64,000 nt of DNA from the NCBI RefSeq assembly GCF_033118175.1, contig NC_083696.1, forward strand, positions 35,573,001 to 35,637,000. The letters are read 5' to 3'. Below are positions 23,894 through 34,330 of this stretch, piece by piece. Every line of letters starts with the position of its first letter. The first letter of the stretch is position 1. The notes below the pieces were generated by a model. It was not told where the DNA came from. It searched no databases and saw nothing but the letters and a program-made list of their open reading frames with translations. This DNA is from Dama dama (Eukaryota > Chordata > Mammalia > Artiodactyla > Cervidae). The position numbers and the translations under genes were made by a program.

Positions 23894-24101
23894 GCTTCTC
23901 TGGTGGCTCAGGCAGTGAAGAATCCACCTGCAATGCAGGAGACCTGGGTTCAATCCCTGGCTTGGGAAGATCCCCTGGAGGGGAGGGCATAGCAACCCAC
24001 TCCAGTATTCTTGCCTGGAGAATCCCATGGACAGAGGAGCCTGGTGGGCTCCAGTCCAGGGGGTCGCAAAGAGCCGGACACGACTGAGTGACTCTCACTG
24101 A
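23894..24101 (+). repeat. Bov-tA SINE, full length
   Basis: A complete copy from the tRNA-like head ('gcttctctggtggctcagg') to the 'cacgactgagtgactctc' end. The target duplication AGTGTTATAGG is exact at 23883-23893 and 24102-24112. Confidence 0.95.
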
Positions 24102-24257
24102 AGTGTTATAGGTTATTTTGTGTGTGGAATGTTCTAAACCACGCAGTGATAGCCCATGTAGGGAGCATCGGCAGAGACTGCTAGACTGTTGTGCAGAGCA
24201 GGCAGTTGGACTGGATGTTTGGCAGCTGTGGCCATATACTCATACTTGGTCTTTGGG

Positions 24258-24379
24258 AGGGCTTCTCTGGTGGCTTAGACTGGAAAGATTCTGCCTGCAG
24301 TGAGGGGAACCCAGGTTCGATCCCTGCGTCAGGAAGATCCCCTGGAGAAGGAAACAGCAACCCACTCCAGTATTTTTTG
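24258..24379 (+). repeat. Bov-tA SINE, 3'-truncated
   Basis: The head and left half of Bov-tA stop after 'cccactccagtatt'. It has the same orientation as the copy 160 bp upstream. Confidence 0.88.
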
Positions 24380-24771
24380 AAATATATATAGTCCCACTTA
24401 ACATTTGAGTAGTTTAGAAACTTGGGAATCCCAGGCCTGTGAACTAGTTTGAGCAGTCATAAAGCTGATCTTGAGTGTTCTGAAAATGTTGGTATGTATA
24501 TATATATATATGCTGCTGATTAAGAATCTGATGCTTGGTCAGCTTGGAGGAAGGTTGATTTGTAGCTTGACTTTGCCAGTTTTGGTGGAAAGACATGGAG
24601 TCACCACAAAAAGCAAGTAAACTGGACCTTAGATTGTACACTCAGAGTCTGGAAGAGGTCATCTTCATGTGGAAGGATTGCATAATCTTTGTCTTTATAT
24701 AGTAGAATCTTAAAGTTAATATCAAGTGCCAATTTTGGGTTCCCCTAATCATTTTCTTATAATTTCAACAG

Positions 24772-24882
24772 CTTATGGAGGTGACAGGAAAAAATCAGGA
24801 TGAATGCATCGTGGCTCTACATGACTGTAATGGAGATGTCAACAAAGCTATCAACATATTGCTGGAGGGAAATTCAGACACT
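24772..24882 (+). CDS. UBAP2: UBAP2 coding exon 3 (residues 60-96, UBA domain core)
   Basis: The 111-nt exon lies between ttcaacag and act|gtaagt, phase 0 to phase 0. It encodes the main part of the UBA domain: MEVTGKNQDECIVALHDCNG, then DVNKAINILLEG. The TGKNQDEC loop and the DCNGDVNKAI helix are conserved in UBAP2 and UBAP2L, and in this family the domain binds ubiquitin. The domain spans roughly residues 48-92, the usual place. No key residue looks altered. Confidence 0.97.
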
Positions 24883-26871
24883 GTAAGTGTTATTAATTGA
24901 TTTGCATTACTAAACTTTGTCTCCAGTTTCATATTGCATTTTCAGCTTTACCTTACTTGGTGGAGGTAGAGGGGATTATGGGTGCCATTCCATATATGTT
25001 TTAGAACCAGAAAGAACACTAACCAGAAATGTCTGTTTTGATATGTACATATGGTTTCTTCATGACGCTGTAGAATCTGAAGACTCTAAAGAGAACTTGG
25101 TCATCTAATCCAGCCTTACACAGTTGCCAAAATTCTCTGGGCCTGTGGACATTTTCACTACCTGAAAAACTTCTTGACTCCACTGTTCATGGTCCTTCAT
25201 CTCAATTATTACCTCTTGCTACTCCTTATATCTCTAGGTTAACAGAAAAATCAGGATTTGCTGGTATATCTATTTGCTTATGTGTCAGACACATTTTCAT
25301 GACAATCTGACAGCTATATAAAATAAGAAAAAAAATTTTTTTAAGCTTTGTAAAGTTTGAGGAATGTACATGCACTCTAAAGCTCCTCCCTTTGTATTTT
25401 AGAAAGGGTGCTGCTAAAGCCACACCAGAGGCAGGTGTCAGTTCTGATCTTTTGATTTCTAAATAGAAATTACACAGTATTTCATTTGTATTTTTTCATC
25501 GAGGAAATAAATTTCAGAGCAGATTAAAACAGTCATTCATCCCTAAACAGGATATAAAGATGAGCACATCAAAAAGTGCCTTCCTTATCATTGTTTAGGT
25601 TTAATCAGGTTCTCATTTTTGTGGGTAGACTTTGTTAGTCACAGGCTGTATTAAAATGAACTACTGTGACAAGCTCAAAACTGAAATGAGTATCTTTTTA
25701 TTTAATAGGAAAGCAGGTGGAATGAGATTTATAATTATAAACATCAGATAATTGAGAAAATATTTCATTTTTTGAGTATAGTGGTATCTGTGGGTAAAAT
25801 TCTGTGCAAGATAACACTGGTCCAACATGATAAAACTACCAAATATGTCAGTTTGTCAGGAAAATGCGTGATGTTAAGTGAGTAAATCAAATTTTGAAGA
25901 GTGCTTGTTTGCTGACCCTAAGGCATGTGTTTGCCGGGTTTTATAACATATGGGGAGTGTTCAGCCCATTTGCTAATGGATGCAGTGTAGAATGGGTCTC
26001 ACTTATTTTTTAAAATGAACTGAAGGACTGAATTGCCCTTTTTAAAAAAAAAAAAAAAAGCACTGAATAAATGAAATATTTCCAGATTGTTAATTGAGGG
26101 GCCTGTTTTCTTCTATATGGTCAAAATAGACCTGGATGCTGTTTTCTCTTGCCTTTCCTTTAGCTCCCACAGATTCATCATTCATTTTCTGTAGTGGCCG
26201 GGTTAATCTTTAAGTCTCTAGTGAACATCCAGTTCTATCTCAATAAAGAGTTTCAACTTTCCTTTTCTTATTTGGAACTGAACTCAAAGGAGGTGGTTCT
26301 GGGCCGAAAATTTTAAAAGTTTCTTTGATTGTCTCTAGAACCTAGAAATCACACAGTTGGAGGGTAGATCTGCCATGTTGTTTTCTTAAAAGATTGGAAA
26401 CTTGCAAATTAGAGCTGAACACAAACACAAAAGACCTTTGCCTATTTGGAGGTGAGAGGGCTATAGGGGAAATAGAGAGGCAGAGGTTTCTTTTGAAACC
26501 CTGGTTTGTTTAGAATCATTCTGGTCCATCTTTCATCCTGTTTGCCTTGTTCTTACTTTGTTGTCTGCAGCAGCCATGGGTAACCAGCTGTAAGGAATAT
26601 CTTCCCTGCCTGCGCCAGATTATTTGGAGTGGGCTGTTGGAGAATATGAACATGGTAGGATTGATTGCTAGGAGCAGGAACTGTTCAAAATAAACTATGA
26701 AAGCAAACAAATCTTTTCCTATTGGCTAATCTTGTTTTGTAACAAGGCCTTCTGAACGAAAATGGTTACTTTGAAAAAATGTTAAGTGGACTTGTCCTCA
26801 CTATCAAGTTTAAGTCTCTTGCATTAGTGTGCTTAAAAATATATATATTTGTTTTTATTTCTTATGTATGT

Positions 26872-27082
26872 ATGGTGCGTGCCCAGTTGTGTCCAACACT
26901 TTGTGACCCTATGGGCTGTAACTTGTCAGGCTTTTCTGTCCACAGGATTTTCTAGGCAAGAATACTGGATTGGGTTGCCATTTCCCCGTCCAGGGGAAGT
27001 TTCCGACCCAGGGATTGAACCTGCATCTCCTGTGTTACCTGCATTGGCAGGCGGATCCTTTCCACTGAGCCACTTGGGAAAC
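26872..27082 (-). repeat. Bov-tA SINE
   Basis: A near full-length antisense copy, diverged, from the 'cccagttgtgtccaac' side to the head 'gagccacttgggaaacc'. Confidence 0.85.
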
Positions 27083-27774
27083 CTGTTTGTGTTGTTTACT
27101 TCTTGGCAAATATAAAGGGGTAGGAGAGTGATTTTGAATGAACTGGCCTGGACAGCTGCTTTTCTGATTGCTAAATATGGTATTCTTGGAAGATGGTTTC
27201 TGTTGACATTTCTTCAAACCTATTATATAGGTAGCAAAATATAGATGACAAAGGTTGCCAGAAGTACTGTTGAAAATCTTTTGTAATTATTTGGTTTTCT
27301 TTGAAAGCCTGTGTGCATGCATGTAGACTTTTGCAGAATGTGCAGTTGTATTCCCTTTAACTGTGGTGTTAGTCCATTTGCCCCTTAAAGATTCCTTGCC
27401 CTGCTTTCCTCCCCAGATAAGTTCTGGTTAGTTATAGGGGTATCCTTTGCTGAATGAAAATAGGGTAAGATGTTACTGTCTCTCAAATGTATTATATACA
27501 AATCTGTCCTTTCATAATGATGGAATGCCTTTAGGTCTGACCTTGCGAAGACATACACTGTATAGATGTGCATCTTGTGCTGACTCTGCTGTGTGTAATC
27601 TTTCCAAGAACTCTAAAATTTACCTTTTGTCTTGATAATCTTAGAAGATGGGATTCTGTCTTATATATTTGTCATGTTTATTCATATCAGCAAACATAAT
27701 AGGTGGAGTTTATATGCTGTGGAATTTCTTTTCTGGAATAAATAAGCTTTATTGTTTTGCCAATTAAAAAACAA

Positions 27775-28330
27775 TGCAGAACAATAAAAAAGGTAAATGA
27801 TCTTAAAAGGCTCTCACTTAGATAACTACTACATTTTCCAGCAATACACAAGCTCCTATTTGAGCTTTAAAATGTAATCCTATTTTACACAGTTTGTTGA
27901 TCGCTTGCGTCACTTATATATTATGGCTCTCTTTCTATGAACACATGGATTACTCTTTAACTAGCTATGTATTTCTCACTTTATGAATGTTCTAGAGTAG
28001 GTAGTCTGTTAAGCTAAATATTTGGGAAATTTTCCATCCTTTTGTTCTGTTGTTCATTGTCTGCATATAAATGTTTGTGCAATTATCAGATTATTTCCTC
28101 TGAATAAAAACCAAAAAGTAGAATTACTGGGCCAGAAGTTTTGAACTAATATAAAATTTGGACCCTATTGCCAGGTAGATTTTGTGGAAGGTTAGAATGG
28201 ATAGATGTTCATCAGAACTGAGAATACCTGGTTATTCTGCCGTAGCTATTGGCTGTTGATTTTTTAAAACATTTATCAAAGCTTAGAGGTGGAAAATAAT
28301 TTGTTTTAATTTGTATTTTTTTCCCACATC
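27775..28330 (-). repeat. Probable old L1 (L1M/ME-type)
   Basis: The order of the phrases 'gaacacatggattactc', 'aaagtagaattactgggcc' and 'ggaccctattgccaggtag' fits antisense old L1 3' text. It is strongly diverged. Confidence 0.45.
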
Positions 28331-29142
28331 CAATCATTTTATGCACTTATGTTTATTTGGATGATTTTTTTTTTTTTTAAGTTAAAATAGCTATTGCTTA
28401 GTTTGAAATTGAATCACTTCAAATCCCTTGTGAGTAAATTATGGAAAAGTTAATAGAAATGAATGGGTCAGTTTTGGGATCTCCCAGCAACATTCTGATG
28501 GATAGCCTAATACTCATATCTGTAAGAACATAGTGTTTCATTCTTTTCTCCACGATTTTTATGTGTATGATTTGATTTGTGGGAGAAAGGAGGTTATATA
28601 AATCATTTAACTTCTCCTTAGAATGGGTCTTTGGGGGCTGAAATTTTCTGTACTTAGAACGAACCTCAAATTTACCTCAACCACTAAACTCTTTACGATG
28701 GTTACCTTAGACAACTGAATAGGAAAAATTATATTCCTGAGATTTTAGGGTAAAATCTTAGTCTTTGAACTAGTTCTGTCTATTAATAGGTGTTTGGCCT
28801 ATTAATAAAGGTGGGGATGGTATAGAGTGGGAGCTTGGGAAAATAACATTTGCTTTATTCTTATCAGTATAGAAAAAGGCTTTGTCATGGGACAACATAC
28901 AGTATATTGTCAGTTAAGCTAGTGCTGTAATCTTCTGTGCTCTCTATAGCAATAGAAACCTAGCAAGAGATTTGCTGTTTTTATCATCAGAAAATACAGT
29001 ATGTTTATGGAGAAGAATTAGAGTGGTAGGCATGCAAGGTGTAAAGTGTGGGTAATTAGGTTCAAAAGGTAAATGCATACACCCTTGATGATTGTACACA
29101 CTTTAAGTGACAGCTCTGAATAAATGCTCTTATTTTCGGTAG

Positions 29143-29296
29143 ACTTCATGGGAGACTGTAGGAGGGAAGAAGAAGAATTTTGGAAAAGAAAGTTCAGAAA
29201 ACAAAGAGAATAGAGAGAAGAGAAGTGAGAGAGAAGTGAGCCGTGGACGTGGAAACAACAGCCGGAAAGTAAGAGGTGGCAGTCGCGGGAGAGAGT
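29143..29296 (+). CDS. UBAP2: UBAP2 coding exon 4 (residues 97-148, basic/RG region)
   Basis: The 154-nt exon runs from tcggtag to gagt|gtaagt, entering in phase 0 and leaving one base of a Phe codon. It encodes TSWETVGGKKKNFGKE, a charged Lys/Glu stretch (ENKENREKRSERE), then SRGRGNNSRKVRGGSRGRE. The last part carries RG and RGG motifs typical of arginine-methylated, RNA-binding disordered regions. In the paralogue UBAP2L this region is methylated by PRMT1 (family knowledge). The exon length is not a multiple of three, so skipping it alone would shift the frame. Confidence 0.96.
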
Positions 29297-29804
29297 GTAA
29301 GTACAGACCTTCAGCCTCAGCTCTGCTTTACGAACACTTCATGCATAAAGAGCTGTCAGAATGATTCAGTGAATGCCCGTAAATCCACTTCCTTAATGCA
29401 GTATTTGTTAATATAAGTAACACTTAGCTACAACTGAGTAGTTTCTTAGAAACCCAGCTGATGCAGTTTCATATTAGCACTGACCTGGGCTATAGGTAGT
29501 TCTGTTGTGTCTTAAGACTGCCTTCTCTAATCTAGTGCATCTTTTAATTTTAAAGAAGGGTTTTTTTGTTGGCTAATAGATAAAGCTATTTATTCTTCCC
29601 TATTTATGGATATTCATGGTATTTGCAGGGTTTAGATTAAGAGGAAATTAGTTGAATAGGGAAGATTTTTCTCAGTACTTTACATTCAACTCAGGTTTTG
29701 GCATCATTCACCCAGAACACTACCTTCTGTGCAGGCATACCGAAGTAGCTAAATTATGGATGAATAGAATATAAATATTTAACATGTCCCCTTACAAACT
29801 TTTG

Positions 29805-30120
29805 CTAGTTCATTTATTCCACAGACATTTATCGAGTATCTACAATGTAGAAGATATTCTTAAAGGCGTACAGCAATGAGAATACAGAAATCTTTGCCCT
29901 TCTAAGACTTTTTAAAAACATACATACTTTTATTTATGTATTTATTTGGCTGTGCTGGGTCTTAGTTGTGGCATGCCAGATCTTTAGTTGCAGGCATGTG
30001 GGATCTAGTTCCCTGACCAGGGATTGAACCTGGGGCCCTTGCATTGGGAGCACAGAGTCTTAGCCCACTGGACCACAGGAAAGCCCCTGCTCTAAGACTT
30101 TTAAGGGAGGTAGTGTGAGG
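29805..30120 (+). repeat. L2-like LINE, SINE-interrupted
   Basis: 'attccacagacatttatcgagtatctacaatgtag' (about 29816-29850) and 'cagcaatgagaatacag' resemble the L2 3' region. A CHR-type SINE splits it at 29913-30090. Confidence 0.45.
29913..30090 (-). repeat. CHR-type SINE with target duplication
   Basis: An antisense copy between exact host duplications TCTAAGACTTTT at 29901-29912 and 30091-30102. Confidence 0.92.
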
Positions 30121-30604
30121 TGTAATAATAAAAAAGAAAAGTAACATTTCATATTAATATTAGAGTATTTTAATGGCATTATGTAGAAATTATGTTATGG
30201 GGAAAAACAAAGGCAGAGAGGTGGGAATTATAAATAGGGGTTTGACAAATGTAAAGAGATTGGCCATGGAAGGCTCACTGACAGCTCGCAGAGTTAAGCC
30301 CTGAAAGAGGGGGGCAAGCTGTGCCAGTACTGTTCATAAAGAGTCTACACTATATAGAGGCACTAATGCCGACATAGGAACGAGGAGAAGAGACTGTGTT
30401 AACAGTTCATTTCCCCAAGAACTAAGTATTTCTTTGGTATTGCAGTTGGCTAGTCTTTGCTTTTCCAGGCTTTGAACTTGACCAATGAGCAAATTTTGTT
30501 CCGTATCGTTACATAACAAAGGTATTTTTTTGGAAGTAAACTTAACTTTATGGGAGGGCAAGTCCAAACAAAAAAGAAGTAGTATGTCATTTTGATTTCT
30601 TTTT

Positions 30605-31014
30605 TTGTTTTTTATGCCATAAGTTTATTTACAAACGTATCTAGGATGCTGAGTTCAAGGGTTTGATCCTTTTAAGAGACTGCACCTCTTAATATGTTCC
30701 TCTTCCTATCTGTCTCATGGGTTACTTTTTAAGCAGTTGGTGTCTCACTATAAAGAAAGGTGCAGCAAATCCAGACCCAAAGAACAAAGTCATCATAGCT
30801 AGTAACCTCCACTTGTTTTCCACTGAAAATGGTATATTCTTCCCTGGACCCTCCTCGTAGTGGCTCCGACGAACCACAGAGGTTGTGAACCTCTGGATGC
30901 TCTGTCCCAACATAGCGCTGTTGGAAGCTCTGCAAAAGATCAAGACTGAAGGCGGAAGAAATGGCGGCCGCAAAACGCGCGCTGCTTCCTCACGACCTTG
31001 TTCCCCAAAGTGTC
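30605..31014 (-). pseudogene. COX7C processed retrocopy (whole insertion)
   Basis: This is an intronless copy of a COX7C mRNA on the minus strand: a 5' leader of about 100 nt (31014 to 30914), the complete ORF, a short 3' UTR, an AATAAA signal (minus strand, 30629-30624) and an A-rich tail. The duplication TGATTTCTTTTT (read on +) lies at 30593-30604 and 31015-31026, so LINE machinery inserted it. CpGs survive in the leader, which suggests a fairly recent insertion. It lies antisense in UBAP2 intron 4. No promoter of its own is evident. Confidence 0.93.
30722..30913 (-). CDS. Intact COX7C-like ORF within the retrocopy (63 aa)
   Basis: The ORF runs from ATG at 30913 to the stop at 30722 and gives 63 residues, the normal COX7C precursor length. 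The protein starts MLGQSIQRFTTSVVRRSHYE. Residues 1-16 are the mitochondrial presequence and residues 17-63 the mature subunit, including the single membrane segment (TLFFGSGFAAPFFIV) and the C-terminal HQLLKK. COX7C is a small nuclear-encoded subunit of cytochrome c oxidase in the inner mitochondrial membrane. The mature part equals the cattle protein as I remember it. The only change I notice is Gln for Arg at residue 7. The frame is open upstream for another 41 codons, but that part is the 5' leader. Whether it is transcribed is unknown. Confidence 0.8.
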   Translation of the reverse strand: MLGQSIQRFTTSVVRRSHYEEGPGKNIPFSVENKWRLLAMMTLFFGSGFAAPFFIVRHQLLKK

Positions 31015-31241
31015 TGATTTCTTTTTGAATTTTCACCTACAAATTAAGCAAGAACGTTCTGGTGTCAGTTTTTTGCGCCACTCTGGCTTGGTTTTGTTTA
31101 TCGTATTTTCCAAACCCTTTGGTTAACCTTTAACCTTTTTTAAAACACCTTTTTGTTGTTGAGGGGCAGAAGGAGTCTTTTTGCCCTTGTCTTTTTTTTT
31201 TGCCCTTGTCTTTAGTAGCTGTTTGTTCTTTTTCACTTTAG

Positions 31242-31319
31242 TTAGAGGTGAAGAGAATGGAATTGATTGCAATCAAGGGGACAAGCCTTCAGATCGAGGC
31301 AAGCGAGCTCGTGGTAGAG
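31242..31319 (+). CDS. UBAP2: UBAP2 coding exon 5 (residues 148-174)
   Basis: The 78-nt exon lies between ttcactttag and agag|gtaaga, and starts and ends one base into a codon. It encodes (F)RGEENGIDCNQGDKPSDRGK followed by RARGR(G). It continues the basic RG-rich region. Human UBAP2 has Val where this protein has Gly in NQ(V/G)DKPSDRG (from memory). The length is a multiple of three, so inclusion or skipping would keep frame. It lies close to two retro-insertions, COX7C (ending about 215 bp upstream) and U6-L1 (starting about 217 bp downstream). Confidence 0.96.
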
Positions 31320-31535
31320 GTAAGAGAATGAGGAGGAAGGAGATACTTGTGATGGGGAGAAGGAGGCAGGCTGTTCATATGCTCAGTTCACTAAGGGCAG
31401 TGTACTCTGAAATCTTTTGATTCATTTATTGATGCCTATAAGTGAAATGTTTGAATTATATAATTTTGAGGAACCCTATTGGTTGTTTTCAGATGAGCTG
31501 AGAAAGGCTCTTTGTGTGAATAATTTAAAATTTGA

Positions 31536-31546
31536 GTGCTCGCTTA

Positions 31547-31592
<46 letters not shown>

Positions 31593-31642
31593 GGCCCCTG
31601 CACAAGGATGACATGCAAATTCGTGAAGTGTTCCATATTTTT
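31536..31642 (+). pseudogene. U6 snRNA copy (5' half of U6-L1 chimera)
   Basis: A 107-nt match to spliceosomal U6 snRNA, from 'gtgctcgctt' to 'ttccatattttt', i.e. full length. The ACAGAGA region is present ('acgatacagagaagattagc'). Differences from U6 as I remember it include 'cgcttaggcagc' for cgcttcggcagc, and g-to-a changes in 'tgcacaaggatgacatgc'. It has no visible U6 promoter (no PSE or TATA at the expected distance) and runs directly into L1 sequence. It is therefore a retro-pseudogene, not a working snRNA gene. Confidence 0.92.
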
Positions 31643-32217
31643 AAGCAACCTAGATGCCCATCAGCAGACAAATGGATAAGGAAGCTGTGGTACATATACA
31701 CCATGGAATATTACTCAGCCATTAAAAAGAATTCATTTGAATCAGTTCTAATGAGATGGATGAAACTGGAGCCCATTATACAGAGTGAAGTAAGCCAGAA
31801 AGATAAAGACCAATACAGTATACTAACGCATATATATGGAATTTAGAAAGATGGTAATGATAACCCTATATGCAAAACATAAAAAGAGACACAGATGTCT
31901 AGAACAGACTTTTGGACTCTGTGGGAGAAGGCGAGGGTGGGATGTTTTGAGAGAACAGCATCAAAACATGTATATTATCAAGGGTGAAACATATCACCAG
32001 CCCAGGTTGGATGCATGAGACAAGTGCTCAGGGCTGGTGCACTGGGAAGACCCAGAGGGATGGGATGGGGAGGGAGGCGGGAGCGGGGATCGGGATGGGG
32101 AATACATGTAAATCCATGGCTGATTCATGTCAATGTATGGCAAAAACCACTACAATATTGTAAAGTAATTAGCCTCCAACTAATAAAAATAAATGGAAAA
32201 AAATATATTAAAAAAAA
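31643..32217 (+). mobile_element. L1 3' end fused to U6 (U6-L1 chimera)
   Basis: Immediately after the U6 T-run the sequence becomes ruminant L1, covering the last codons of ORF2 (WYIYTMEYYSAIKKN) and the 3' UTR, and ending in an A-rich tail to about 32217. Host copies AAAATTTGAG (31527-31536, overlapping the first U6 base) and AAAATTGAAG (about 32216-32225) look like one imperfect target duplication enclosing both parts. The arrangement fits template switching from L1 RNA to U6 RNA during a single retrotransposition. Confidence 0.88.
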
Positions 32218-33140
32218 AATTGAAGCTCTGACCAAAAAGTTATTAAGTTCTCCTGTGTTGGACTTTTAACAGATGTGTTTTACCCATATGATCATAGTTT
32301 TAAAATTATTTGCCCATTGATTACCCCATCCAGTGTTTTCTGTTAGTGATCATTTCTTTGCATTTATTAATTCAGGATGTCATTAAGCGCCTTCAAGACT
32401 GTAGTTCCACATATTTAGAGTTGTAACTGAATTTTCTTAGGGCTCTAAAAATCAAGATACATAATGTAATAGGAAGATCTTGTTTTGGTTCAGTAAAGCT
32501 ACCTGAATTGACTGACATTTTGTTTAATCCATTGTTCCACTCAGTTGTGGCTGTTCTCCAAATGAGCATTTTACAAGTGGCAGAATTTCTTTTAATCAGC
32601 AATATTAGGGATAGAAATTAATGTAGGTTTACTGCATATGCTATCAATTCCCTTGGCTATTCATCCAGTTATCATTTACTAAATTTCTACTATGTGGGCC
32701 AAAAGTAAAAATTTTCAGAGATCAGAAAAGGGCAGAATTATATACTGATTTGTTGGGCACAGTGAAAACAAGGTTGTGCTTTAAAAACAGATTTCAATTG
32801 TAATTCCCTTTTCTAGATTTTTTCTTATTAATTTCAAGCACTGAGAAAAATGGAGAGAATAAATCAACCCTGAGTCCCTTCATGTTTAATCAGTAATGTT
32901 TAAGGATTTTAGCCATATATGCTATATATAGTTCTACCTTTCTTGTCTGCAGAAACATTTAAAGTAGATTTTTGTGGATATTTTATCACATATTACTGTG
33001 GTAAGCACCTCTAAAAAATGTATGTGATTTTATATGTAACCATAATGCTGTTTTCACACTTAAAAATATCGTCTAATAATCTATACATAAATTTTCCTGA
33101 TTATTTAAAAAATGTCTTTGTAGTTGATTTCTTTTTCTTA

Positions 33141-33250
33141 AAAAATTTTTTTTTATTTGGCCGTGTCAGGTCTTATTTGAGAACACGGGGCATCTTTCTT
33201 TGCAGTGTGTGGGCTTCCCTTTCTGGTTGTGGTGCGCAGGCTCAGTAGTT
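33141..33250 (-). repeat. CHR-type SINE, head missing
   Basis: Antisense tail and body ('tttggccgtgtcaggtc', 'tctggttgtggtgcgcagg'), abutting a mariner remnant. Confidence 0.75.
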
Positions 33251-33631
33251 AACATGATGCGGGTGTAGCTGCCTGACCGCATGTTGCGCAACCAGTTTGC
33301 TTCAGAAGTTGAGCAAATTGGGCTGTGAAGTTTTGCCTCATGCTCCACACTCACCTGACCTCTCGCAGTCGACTACCACTTCTTCAAACACCTCGACAAC
33401 TTTTTGCAGGAAAAATGCTTCCACAATCAACACAAGGCAGAAAATGATTCCCAAGAGTTCATCAAATTCTGAAACATGGATTTTTACGCTACAGTAATAA
33501 ACTTTTTTCTCATGGCAAAAACATGTTGACTGTAATAGTTCCTATTTTGATTAATAAAGATGTATTTGAGCCTAGTTACAGTGATTTAAAATTCATGGTC
33601 TGAAACCACAGTTTCTTTTCCACCAACCTAA
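33251..33631 (+). mobile_element. mariner (Hsmar1-like) 3' remnant
   Basis: Broken transposase text is legible: LQKLSKLGCEVLPHAPHSPD, then after a frameshift DYHFFKHLDNFLQ and an in-frame stop. These are the C-terminal catalytic-domain motifs of mariner transposase. The right end (33601-33631), read in reverse, starts TTAGGTTGGTGGAAAAG, close to the mariner/Hsmar1 terminal repeat, and is followed by TA. The 5' end is absent, so it is a dead fossil. Confidence 0.85.
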
Positions 33632-33729
33632 TATTTACTGGATTACACAATATACACAGAAGTGCTCAGGGTATGGTTTTAACATTTTATTTTAAAATAA
33701 AAAAACAGCAGAATTTTGTGTAGAGTGTT

Positions 33730-34330
33730 TACCCAGAGTCCCCAAACTTTTTAATATTTTGCTACATTTGCGTTGTCATTTTCTCTATATGTACGTATTA
33801 TTTTTTTTTCCGGAAATCATTGTGTGTGCATTTCAAACGTAATGCCATTTTACCCCTAAATATTTCAGTGTGTAAACTCCTAAGAAAACAGGTATTGCTT
33901 ACAGAACTACCTTAAAATTATAAAATCAGGAAATTACTATTGTTACAATCTATTGGCCTTACTCAAAAATTTCCGGTTATCCTGCTAATGTCCTTAGTAG
34001 CAAGCAAATATTCTGGTCCAGTATCCAGCAGAGATCACACAGGTTTTATTTCCCGTGTCTGTTTAGTGTTCAGTCTAGAACAGTATCCATCTGGAATAGT
34101 CTTTCTTTGTCTTTCATGGCCTTGATGACACTTTGGAGCATCTCTTTTGTAGAAAGACCTTCACATTAACAATCTGAGAAGTTTCCTCATGATTAGATTC
34201 ATGTTACTGGTTTTTGGTAGGAATGCCACAGAATGATATAGCTATCTTGCTCAGTACATCATATTAGAGGGTGCATGATGCAGATTTATCCCATCACTAG
34301 TGATGTTAGCTTTGAGGAAAGTGACACTGT
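33730..34330 (-). repeat. Old L1 (L1M-type) 3' region
   Basis: Antisense L1M text similar to 6555-7300: 'cccctaaatatttcagtgtg', 'gttatcctgctaatgtcc' and 'gtaggaatgccacagaatg'. Confidence 0.7.

Larger units (their letters stand above)
22510..24771 (+). other. UBAP2: UBAP2 intron 2
   Basis: A 2.3-kb GT-AG intron. It contains two Bov-tA copies at 23894-24101 and 24258-24379. From 22510 to 23880 I see nothing recognisable. Confidence 0.9.
24883..29142 (+). other. UBAP2: UBAP2 intron 3
   Basis: A 4.3-kb intron ending in ttttcggtag. It holds a Bov-tA at 26872-27082 and a diverged L1-like tract near 27.8-28.3 kb. The rest (24.9-26.8 kb, 28.4-29.1 kb) shows no gene and no clear repeat. Confidence 0.9.
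29297..31241 (+). other. UBAP2: UBAP2 intron 4
   Basis: A 1.9-kb intron ending in ttcactttag. It contains an L2-like fragment with a nested SINE and an antisense COX7C retrocopy that ends only about 215 bp before the next exon. Confidence 0.92.

Noticed and set aside
23894..24101. tRNA-like A/B box sequences in SINE heads here and in other Bov-tA and CHR-type copies
   Set aside because: They belong to tRNA-derived SINEs, cannot form a full cloverleaf and are not tRNA genes.
31536..31642. Functional U6 snRNA gene
   Set aside because: The copy has base changes in conserved regions, no external U6 promoter at the expected positions, and is fused to L1 inside one insertion.
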